A stretch of 5,307 nt of DNA from Dokdonella sp. (GTDB lineage: Bacteria > Pseudomonadota > Gammaproteobacteria > Xanthomonadales > Rhodanobacteraceae): NCBI GenBank assembly GCA_030150315.1, contig JASLGB010000131.1:1-5307 (forward strand). Direction: 5' to 3'. The translations under genes and the position numbers were made by a program. The notes below the pieces were generated by a model that was not told the DNA's origin, ran no database searches, and saw nothing but the letters and a program-made list of their open reading frames with translations. Below, in pieces: positions 1 through 5,307 of the stretch. Every line of letters starts with the position of its first letter. Positions within the stretch are counted from its first letter, which is position 1.

Positions 1-622
1 GAGGGAACTCCTGCCGCTCGGATTCGGCGGCTGCCGCCTGTCCATCGCGATTCCGCAGGACGGCCCGCTGACGCAGGTCGCCGATCTTGATGGTCGCCGC
101 ATCGCGACGTCCTACCCGGCCCTGCTCGCCGACTGGCTCGCCCCCCAGGGAATCAGGGCCGAGGTCGTGCTCCTCAACGGCTCGGTCGAAATCGCCCCGC
201 GCCTCGGCAAGGCCGACGCCATCTGCGATCTGGTTTCCAGCGGCGCCACCCTCGCGGCGAACCAGCTGCGCGAGCTGGTGCCGGTGTTCCAGAGCGAAGC
301 GGTGCTGGCGCTGTCTCCCGGCGAGCAAAGTCCGGCGCGATCGGCGCAGATCGAGCGCCTGCGCGGCCGCATCGCCGGCGCACTGTCCGGCGACGACGCG
401 CGGCTGGTACTGCTGCAGGCACCGCGCTCGGCGCTGCCCGACATCACGCGCCTGCTGCCGGCCAGCCATCCGCCGAGCGTGCTCGGCCTCGACGGTCGCC
501 CCGACGACATCGCGCTGCAGGCCCTGTGCCGATCGACGCTGGACTGGCCGCAGCTGGAAGAACTCAAACGCCTCGGCGCCCACGCCGTGATGGTGCTGAA
601 CGTGGAGCGCATGCTGGCATGA
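1..622 (+). CDS. hisG: ATP phosphoribosyltransferase HisG, long form, C-terminal part (5' end outside window)
   Basis: HisG catalyses the first step of histidine synthesis, joining ATP and PRPP to give phosphoribosyl-ATP; it is cytosolic and usually feedback-inhibited by histidine. The open frame enters at base 2 and ends with TGA at 620-622, giving 206 visible residues of a family normally near 300. Visible landmarks match the E. coli protein as I recall it: GFGGCRLSIA at the start, then ATSYPALL, LLNGSVEIAPR, and the PRPP-binding segment ICDLVSSGATL (221-253). About 80 further residues ending VMVLNVERMLA form the C-terminal regulatory (ACT-like) domain, so this is the long, histidine-regulated type that does not need HisZ. 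The stop overlaps the start of the next gene (ATGA, 619-622), implying translational coupling. The start codon, promoter and any attenuator lie upstream of the window. Identity is secure; it is partial only because the window cuts it. Confidence 0.97.
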   Translation, partial: RELLPLGFGGCRLSIAIPQDGPLTQVADLDGRRIATSYPALLADWLAPQGIRAEVVLLNGSVEIAPRLGKADAICDLVSSGATLAANQLRELVPVFQSEAVLALSPGEQSPARSAQIERLRGRIAGALSGDDARLVLLQAPRSALPDITRLLPASHPPSVLGLDGRPDDIALQALCRSTLDWPQLEELKRLGAHAVMVLNVERMLA

Positions 623-3024
623 ACACCCTTCCTGCTTGGCGCCGCCTCGACTGGGCGGCGCTGGATGCCGCTCGCCAGTCCGCCGCGTTGGCGCGTCCGA
701 CTCCGGTACGCGACGCAGCGCTGGCGGACGCGGTGCGCGCGATCCTCGGCGTCGTGCGTGCGCGCGGCGATGAGGCCGTGCGCGAGTACACGCAGCGTTT
801 CGACCGCGTGGCACTGGATCGATTCGAGGTCGACGCCGACGAGTTCGCCGCCGCCGAGCGCGAGGTCGCCGACGACGTACGCGCCGCCATGCGCAACGCG
901 ATCGCCCGCGTGCACGCCTTCCACGCCGCGCAACGCGCCACCGACGTGCGCGTGGACACCGCGCCGGGCGTGCGCTGCGAACAGGTCATCCGCCCGATCC
1001 ACCGCGTCGGCCTGTATGCGCCGGCCGGCAGCGCGCCGCTGCCTTCGACCGTCTGGATGCTGGCGGTGCCGGCGCGCATTGCCGGCTGCGAGGAGATCGT
1101 GCTGGCGACACCGCCGCGCGCCGACGGTCGCGCCGATCCGGCCATCCTGGTCGCGGCGCGCCTGTGCGGTGTCGAGCGCGTGCTCAAGATCGGCGGCGCG
1201 CAGGCCATTGCCGCCCTCGCCTATGGCAGCCAAAGCGTTCCGCGCTGCGACAAGCTGTTCGGCCCCGGCAATGCCTGGGTCACGCAGGCCAAGCTCGAGG
1301 TCGCCGCCGACCCGGACGGCGCCGCCATCGACATGCCGGCCGGCCCGTCGGAAGTGCTGGTCATCGCCGACGACTCCGCCAACCCTGCCTTCGTTGCCGC
1401 CGACCTGCTGGCGCAGGCCGAGCACGGCAGCGACTCGCAGGTGCTGCTGCTGTCGCCATCCGCCGTGCTGCTGGACGCGGTGGAACAGGCGCTCGCGGCG
1501 CAACTGGCCACCTTGCCGAGGCGCGAGATCGCCGCTGCTGCGCTCGCGCATGCACGCCTGATCGCCACGCGCGACCTCGACGAAGCGCTGGCGATTTCCG
1601 AACGCTATGCGCCGGAACACCTGATCGTCGCCACCCGCGATGCGCGCGCGCTGCTGCCGCGCATCAGCCGCGCCGGCAGCGTGTTCCTTGGCCACTACAC
1701 GCCGGAAACGCTGGGCGACTACTGCGCCGGCCCGAACCACGTCCTGCCGACGCTGGGCTTCGCCCGCGCCCTCGGCGGCGTCGGCGTGGACAGCTTCGAG
1801 CGGCGCGTGAACGTGCTCGAAGCCAGCGCCGACGGCCTGCGCGCGATCGGTGCCGACGCCAGCGTGCTGGCCGGCGCGGAACGCCTCGACGCCCACGCAC
1901 GCGCGGTCGACCTGCGCCTCAGCGCGCTGGCACAAGCGCCGCAAGATTCCGGCGCACACACGCCGGCGTCGAGCCTGCTGGCGCGACTGCGCCCGGAACT
2001 GGCTGCATTCACGCCCTACGCCTCTGCCCGCCGCAGCGGCTTCCAGGCGCGCATCCGGCTCGATGCGAACGAGCGTCCGTGGAGCAGAGCGGCGGCGGAT
2101 CCCGCCCTCAACCGCTATCCCGAACCGCAGCCGGAAGCGTTGCGCGAGCGGCTGGCGGCGCTGTACGGCGTGGACGCCGCGCAGCTGTGGATCGGCCGCG
2201 GCAGCGACGAAGCCATCGACCTGCTCCTGCGCGCCTTCTGCCGTCCCGGCCGCGACAACGTGGTCGCGCTGGCGCCGACCTTCGGCATGTACCGCATCGG
2301 CGCGCAGTTGCAGGGCGCAGCCTATCGCGCACTGGCACTGGACGGCGACCACGGCTTCGCGCTCGATACCGAGGCACTGCTGAGGCTGGTCGATGCCGAC
2401 ACCAAGCTGGTGATCGTGTGCTCGCCGAACAATCCGACCGGCACGCCTTACCACGGTGCCGGCCTCGGCGAACTGGCCGCGCGTCTGGCCGGACACGCGC
2501 TGCTGGTCGTGGACGAGGCCTATCTGGAATTCGCCGGTGTCGACAGCGCCGCGACCTTGCTGCGGGCACACCCGAACCTCTGCGTGCTGCGCACCCGGTC
2601 CAAGGCGCATGCGCTGGCCGGCGCGCGCGTCGGCGTACTGATCGCCGACGCCGCCATCACCGACCTGATCGGCCGCATCTCGGCGCCGTATCCGTTGCCC
2701 GCGCCCAGCGTCGCCGCCGCGATGGCCGCGACCGAGGAATCGGCACTGGCCCTCACTCGCCAACGCGTCTCGCAGCTGCTGGCCGAACGCGAACGCCTGT
2801 CCGCCGCGCTTGGCCGCATCGATGGCGTCGAGCGCGTGTGGCCCTCCGGCGGCAACTTCGTACTGGCGCGCTTTGCCGATGTCGACGCCGCGTTCGCGCG
2901 CCTGCTTGCTGCCGGCATCCTCGTGCGCAACGTGTCCACACAGGCAGGACTCGAGCGCTGCCTGCGCATCACGGTCGGCACGCCCGACGAAAACGACGCG
3001 GTGCTCGCCGCGCTGGAGGGCTGA
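619..3024 (+). CDS. hisDC: Fused histidinol dehydrogenase / histidinol-phosphate aminotransferase (HisD-HisC)
   Basis: One 801-residue frame joins two normally separate enzymes. Residues 1-440 are HisD, the zinc enzyme oxidising histidinol to histidine with NAD. The expected ligands are Q266, H269, D367 and H426, with catalytic E333 and H334 (APEHLIV); these match E. coli Q259, H262, D360, H419, E326 and H327 with a constant offset of 7. Residues from about 453 to 801 are HisC, the PLP aminotransferase that makes histidinol-phosphate from imidazole-acetol phosphate. Its marks are RLDANERPW, NRYPEPQP, IGRGSDEAIDLL, SPNNPTGT (N604/N605), VVDEAY (D632, Y635), the PLP lysine K662 in TRSKAHALAG, and the carboxylate-binding arginine R783 in LRITVGTP. 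Both domains look full length; only a linker of about a dozen residues separates them. The ATG at 619 overlaps the hisG stop and has GGAG at 604-607. Domain identities are near certain. That it is one polypeptide is read directly from the open frame, although proteolytic processing or internal initiation cannot be excluded. Confidence 0.95.
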   Translation: MNTLPAWRRLDWAALDAARQSAALARPTPVRDAALADAVRAILGVVRARGDEAVREYTQRFDRVALDRFEVDADEFAAAEREVADDVRAAMRNAIARVHAFHAAQRATDVRVDTAPGVRCEQVIRPIHRVGLYAPAGSAPLPSTVWMLAVPARIAGCEEIVLATPPRADGRADPAILVAARLCGVERVLKIGGAQAIAALAYGSQSVPRCDKLFGPGNAWVTQAKLEVAADPDGAAIDMPAGPSEVLVIADDSANPAFVAADLLAQAEHGSDSQVLLLSPSAVLLDAVEQALAAQLATLPRREIAAAALAHARLIATRDLDEALAISERYAPEHLIVATRDARALLPRISRAGSVFLGHYTPETLGDYCAGPNHVLPTLGFARALGGVGVDSFERRVNVLEASADGLRAIGADASVLAGAERLDAHARAVDLRLSALAQAPQDSGAHTPASSLLARLRPELAAFTPYASARRSGFQARIRLDANERPWSRAAADPALNRYPEPQPEALRERLAALYGVDAAQLWIGRGSDEAIDLLLRAFCRPGRDNVVALAPTFGMYRIGAQLQGAAYRALALDGDHGFALDTEALLRLVDADTKLVIVCSPNNPTGTPYHGAGLGELAARLAGHALLVVDEAYLEFAGVDSAATLLRAHPNLCVLRTRSKAHALAGARVGVLIADAAITDLIGRISAPYPLPAPSVAAAMAATEESALALTRQRVSQLLAERERLSAALGRIDGVERVWPSGGNFVLARFADVDAAFARLLAAGILVRNVSTQAGLERCLRITVGTPDENDAVLAALEG
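1936..1974 (+). other. HisD-HisC fusion junction (interdomain linker)
   Basis: Codons 440-452 of the fused gene encode APQDSGAHTPASS, a small polar linker. It joins the HisD C-terminus (LDAHARAVDLRLSALAQ) to the HisC N-terminus (LLARLRPELAAFTPYASAR). From 1861 to 2050 there is no ATG or TTG in any forward frame, and no stop codon in any of the three frames across the junction. The only in-frame alternative start is GTG at 1864, inside the conserved HisD tail and without an obvious Shine-Dalgarno. A single-base sequencing error therefore cannot explain the missing hisD stop and hisC start. Confidence 0.85.
3015..3020 (+). promoter_or_regulatory. Shine-Dalgarno of hisB
   Basis: GGAGGG lies in the last codons of the HisC domain, 5 nt before the GTG at 3026. 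It supports that non-ATG start and suggests independent loading of ribosomes on hisB, besides re-initiation after the TGA at 3022-3024. Confidence 0.75.
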
Positions 3025-3025
3025 C

Positions 3026-4135
3026 GTGGCCAATCTCTCGAAAATCCTGTTCGTGGACCGCGACGGCACCCTGATCGAGGAGCCGGCCGACCAGCAGATC
3101 GACGCCTTCGAAAAATTCCGCCTGGTGCCGGGAACCGTCTCGGCGCTGCGCCGTTTCGTCGATGCCGGTTACGAGCTGGTCATGGTCAGCAATCAGGACG
3201 GCCTCGGCACGGACAGCTTCCCCGAGGCGGACTTTGTCGGCCCGCAGCAATTGCTGCTCGACATCCTCGCCAGCGAAGGCATTCGTTTCCGCGAGGTGCT
3301 GATCGACCGCAGCTTGGCCACCGATCCGGCGCCGACGCGCAAGCCGGCAACCGGACTGGTGCGCCACTGGCTGGCCTCGACCGCACTCGACCGCGCGCGC
3401 AGCGCGGTGGTCGGCGATCGCGACACCGATCTCGAATTCGCCGCCAATCTCGGCCTGCGCGGTTTCCGCATCGGTGCCGATTGCGGCTGGCCAGCGATCG
3501 CGCACGCCCTGCTCGACGCACCGCGCCGCGCCGAGGTCGCGCGCGACACGCGCGAAACGCAGGTGCGCGTGCGTGTCGATCTCGACGACAGCGCACGTCC
3601 GCAGGTGACGACCGGCATCGGCTTCCTCGACCACATGATCGAGCAGCTCGGGCTGCACGGCGGATTCGCGCTGGAACTGCGCTGCAGCGGCGACCTGCAC
3701 ATCGACGAACACCACACGGTCGAGGACTGCGCACTCGCGCTCGGCGAATGCCTGCGCGGCGCGCTCGGCGACCGCCGCGGCATCGGTCGCTACGGTTTCC
3801 TGCTGCCGATGGACGAAAGCCTCGCGTTCGCCAGCGTTTCCGGCGCCGACGGTATCGACGGCACGCAGGCAGCGCTGGACCTTTCCGGCCGCGCCTGCTT
3901 CGTCTTCGACGGCCACTTCCCGCGCGAGCAGGTCGGCACCTTGCCGGTGGAAATGGTGCCGCACTTCTTCCGCAGCCTGTGTGACGCGCTCGGCGCCAAC
4001 CTGCACCTCGCGGTGAAAGGCGACAACACGCACCACATGATCGAGGCCTGCTTCAAGGCCGCCGGTCGCGCGCTGCGTCAGGCGATCCGACGCGATGGCA
4101 CCGCCGTGCCGAGCAGCAAGGGCGTGCTCGCGTGA
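3026..4135 (+). CDS. hisB: Bifunctional histidinol-phosphatase / imidazoleglycerol-phosphate dehydratase HisB
   Basis: This 369-residue protein carries two reactions: IGP to imidazole-acetol phosphate, and histidinol-phosphate to histidinol. The N-terminal HAD phosphatase has the nucleophile motif DRDGT (D11, D13), motif II around S55-N56 (MVSNQDG), K106 (RKP) and the acidic GDRDTD (D131, D135). The C-terminal dehydratase, from about residue 170, has GFLDHMIEQ, DEHHTVED, LPMDE (E264), PHFFRSL, THHMIEACFKA and the terminal PSSKG, which supply the histidine and glutamate metal ligands. The start is GTG with a strong Shine-Dalgarno; no ATG precedes the conserved N-terminus. Two differences from E. 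coli HisB (355 aa, from memory): the four Cys/His zinc ligands of the phosphatase are replaced (D94, S96, A102, T104), and about 13 residues are inserted at 269-281. The stop overlaps hisH by GTGA. Both activities are likely, since the HAD catalytic residues remain. Confidence 0.96.
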   Translation: MANLSKILFVDRDGTLIEEPADQQIDAFEKFRLVPGTVSALRRFVDAGYELVMVSNQDGLGTDSFPEADFVGPQQLLLDILASEGIRFREVLIDRSLATDPAPTRKPATGLVRHWLASTALDRARSAVVGDRDTDLEFAANLGLRGFRIGADCGWPAIAHALLDAPRRAEVARDTRETQVRVRVDLDDSARPQVTTGIGFLDHMIEQLGLHGGFALELRCSGDLHIDEHHTVEDCALALGECLRGALGDRRGIGRYGFLLPMDESLAFASVSGADGIDGTQAALDLSGRACFVFDGHFPREQVGTLPVEMVPHFFRSLCDALGANLHLAVKGDNTHHMIEACFKAAGRALRQAIRRDGTAVPSSKGVLA

Positions 4136-4725
4136 GTGCCCGCGTCGTCATCGTGCCGTCCGGCGGCGCCAACTACGGATCGCTGGTTCAGGCCTGCGCG
4201 CGTATCGGCGTCGAGGCTGCGGTCAGCACCGACGAGAAGCGCATCCTCGGTGCCAGCCATGTGATCCTGCCCGGCGTCGGCGCCGCTGCGCAGGCCATGC
4301 ACGCGCTGCGCGCGAGCGGCCTCGACCGGGTTCTGCGCCAGCTCAGCCAGCCGCTGCTTGGCATCTGCCTCGGCATGCAGATCCTGTTCGAGCAGTCGGA
4401 GGAAGGCGGCGACGAATGCCTCGGCCTGCTGCCGGGCCGCGTGCGCCGCCTGCCGCCCTCGCCGCGCTGGCCGCACATGGGCTGGAACACGCTGCACGGG
4501 ATTTCCTCGCACGCGCTGCTCGACGGCATCGGCGAGGACGACTGGTTCTATTTCGTGCACGGCTACGCCGCACGCGTCGGCGACGACACTCAGGCGCAAT
4601 GCGCGCACGGCGAGCCGTTCAGCGCCGTGGTCGCCCGCGGCAACGTGCACGGCACGCAATTCCATCCCGAGAAATCCGCCGCCACCGGCCGGCGCCTGCT
4701 CGCCAATTTCTTCGCCCTCGCATGA
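4132..4725 (+). CDS. hisH: Imidazole glycerol phosphate synthase, glutaminase subunit HisH
   Basis: HisH is the class I glutamine amidotransferase that releases ammonia from glutamine and feeds it through HisF, which makes IGP and AICAR from PRFAR. The 197-residue length is normal. The catalytic triad is visible: C79 in GICLGMQ, H178 and E180 in FHPEKS. The oxyanion/interface segment PGVGAAAQAM, PHMGWN and YFVHGY are also present; the last is more often VHSY in enterobacteria. The start is GTG at 4132, overlapping the hisB stop (GTGA), with AAGGG at 4118-4122 nine bases upstream. Its partner hisF is not in the window and is expected after hisA. Identity is secure. Confidence 0.97.
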   Translation: MSARVVIVPSGGANYGSLVQACARIGVEAAVSTDEKRILGASHVILPGVGAAAQAMHALRASGLDRVLRQLSQPLLGICLGMQILFEQSEEGGDECLGLLPGRVRRLPPSPRWPHMGWNTLHGISSHALLDGIGEDDWFYFVHGYAARVGDDTQAQCAHGEPFSAVVARGNVHGTQFHPEKSAATGRRLLANFFALA

Positions 4726-4820
4726 GCGCGTTCCACCGTACGCGACGACCATTCCGGCGCGCGCCTTGCGCGCGTTGCCCGCAACGCCTTTCCCCGCCCT
4801 CACCGATCCGCCCGACATGA
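4722..4820 (+). CDS. Putative 32-residue bridging mini-ORF between hisH and hisA
   Basis: An open frame starts with ATG at 4722, overlapping the hisH stop (ATGA), and ends with TGA at 4818-4820, overlapping the hisA start (ATGA). The predicted peptide is rich in Arg (8) and Pro (7), with two Cys in a CARC motif; I recognise no family. Codon use is poor for this genome: CGA, CCA, TCA and ACA occur, and 22 of 32 third positions are G/C against 27 of 32 in the first hisA codons. There is no Shine-Dalgarno before its ATG. It is therefore unlikely to be a selected protein. It could still carry terminating hisH ribosomes to hisA, which itself lacks a recognisable Shine-Dalgarno. Chance is the main alternative. 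Confidence 0.3.
   Translation: MSAFHRTRRPFRRAPCARCPQRLSPPSPIRPT
4755..4787 (+). promoter_or_regulatory. Two overlapping, mutually exclusive potential RNA hairpins in the hisH-hisA spacer
   Basis: Bases 4755-4764 can pair with 4768-4777 (10 bp including two G-U pairs, loop CTT). Bases 4772-4777 can alternatively pair with 4782-4787 (GCGTTG/CAACGC, loop CCCG). Both use 4772-4777, so only one can form at a time. No T-run follows, so this is not an intrinsic terminator. In such GC-rich DNA, GCGCGC self-pairing may be coincidental. Confidence 0.3.
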
Positions 4821-5307
4821 AGATCATCCCCGCCATCGACCTGCGCGGTAGCCGCGTCGTGCGCCTGAAGCAAGGCGATTTCGACGCGCAGCGCGACTTT
4901 CCGCACGAACCGGCCGCACTCGCGCGGCGCTATCGCGATGCCGGTGCCGACTGGCTGCATCTGGTCGACCTCGATGGCGCACGCGCCGGCAAGCCGATGC
5001 AGCTGGAGTCGATAGCCCGCATCGCCGCCGATGGCATCAAGCTGCAGGCCGGCGGCGGCGTGCGCACGCAAGCCGATGTCGAAACCCTGCTCGCCGCCGG
5101 TGTCGAGCGCGTGGTGGTCGGCAGTGTCGCCGTGCGCACGCCTGCGCTGTTCGCCGACTGGCTGGCCCGCTTCGGCGCGGAGCGCCTGTGCCTCGCGCTC
5201 GACCTGCGCCGCGACGGCGACCGTTGGCGGCCCGCCGGCGACGCCTGGCAAGGCGACAGCGACGCCGATGTCGCCGACCTGCTCGACCGCTACGTCGACG
5301 CGGGACT
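4817..5307 (+). CDS. hisA: ProFAR isomerase HisA, N-terminal part (3' end outside window)
   Basis: HisA is the (beta-alpha)8-barrel enzyme that isomerises ProFAR to PRFAR, the substrate of HisH-HisF. Visible are 163 residues of a family near 245. The start MKIIPAIDL includes the catalytic base D8. It is followed by GSRVVRLKQGDF, the half-barrel motif WLHLVDLDGA, the first phosphate-binding segment QAGGGVR, VVVGSVAV, and the second catalytic aspartate D129 in LALDLR. The frame is open to the window end. The ATG at 4817 is the only plausible start: it matches the family N-terminus and no in-frame start lies between it and the hisH end. The upstream bases CCGATCCGCCCGAC contain no Shine-Dalgarno. 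Unlike the other junctions, hisA is separated from hisH by 91 nt, filled by the mini-ORF and hairpins. Confidence 0.97.
   Translation, partial: MKIIPAIDLRGSRVVRLKQGDFDAQRDFPHEPAALARRYRDAGADWLHLVDLDGARAGKPMQLESIARIAADGIKLQAGGGVRTQADVETLLAAGVERVVVGSVAVRTPALFADWLARFGAERLCLALDLRRDGDRWRPAGDAWQGDSDADVADLLDRYVDAG

Noticed and set aside
619..1938. HisD-like oxidoreductase outside histidine synthesis
   Set aside because: All zinc and catalytic residues expected of true histidinol dehydrogenase are present, and the gene sits inside a his operon.
1864..3024. Separate hisC initiated at the internal GTG at 1864
   Set aside because: This start lies in the conserved HisD tail, before zinc ligand H426, has no good Shine-Dalgarno, and would add about 37 non-HisC residues. 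Secondary internal initiation is possible but unsupported.
112..3069. A 985-codon open frame on the minus strand opposite hisG and hisDC
   Set aside because: It is antisense to fully recognisable his genes, and its translation is an Arg/Ala/Gly/Gln-rich, low-complexity string with no family motif. Such frames arise from strong G/C bias at third codon positions of the sense strand.
1164..3074. A 636-codon + strand frame overlapping the hisDC fusion
   Set aside because: It is an Arg/Ala-rich out-of-frame shadow of HisDC with no motifs. It is useful only as evidence that no stop exists in that frame across the HisD-HisC junction.
2969..4036. A 355-codon minus-strand frame opposite hisB
   Set aside because: It is the antisense of a clear HisB, without recognisable domains or a ribosome-binding site supporting it.
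4768..4800. Rho-independent terminator between hisH and hisA
   Set aside because: The stems are followed by C-rich sequence (CTTTCCCCGCCC) rather than a T-run, and hisA continues in the same operon directly after.

Overview
The window is a stretch of a histidine-biosynthesis operon, all on the + strand and nearly without intergenic DNA. The order is hisG (3' part), a fused hisD-hisC gene, bifunctional hisB (hisN-hisB type), hisH, a short spacer, and hisA (5' part). This G-D-C-B-H-A order, the long-form HisG and the HisB that fuses histidinol-phosphatase to imidazoleglycerol-phosphate dehydratase point to a gammaproteobacterium. High GC, the replaced zinc ligands in the HisB phosphatase loop, and the 'VHGY' and 'GGAN' versions of HisH motifs resemble what I recall of Xanthomonadales (Xanthomonas/Lysobacter/Rhodanobacter relatives). 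That assignment is inference from memory, not from a search.

Layout: 1-622 encodes the end of ATP phosphoribosyltransferase. It overlaps by 4 nt (ATGA) with one 801-codon reading frame at 619-3024, which holds a complete histidinol dehydrogenase followed by a complete histidinol-phosphate aminotransferase, with no stop or start between them. After a 1-nt gap, hisB (GTG start, strong Shine-Dalgarno) runs 3026-4135. It overlaps by 4 nt (GTGA) with hisH at 4132-4725. The 91-nt spacer before hisA (4817 onward) carries a 32-codon open frame joined to both neighbours by ATGA overlaps, plus two mutually exclusive potential hairpins. hisF and hisIE are expected downstream, outside the window. The operon promoter and any leader peptide would lie upstream of position 1 and are not visible.

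Together the genes cover step 1 (HisG), ProFAR isomerisation (HisA), the glutaminase half of the IGP synthase (HisH) and all steps from IGP to histidine. The late steps are packed into two bifunctional proteins. HisB carries dehydration of IGP and dephosphorylation of histidinol-phosphate; HisDC carries the transamination between those two reactions and the final oxidation. The clearest unusual feature is the HisD-HisC fusion. Secondary points of interest are the zinc-ligand-less HisB phosphatase loop, a 13-residue insertion in the HisB dehydratase domain, and the bridging mini-ORF before hisA. I see no mobile element, CRISPR array, RNA gene or foreign island.
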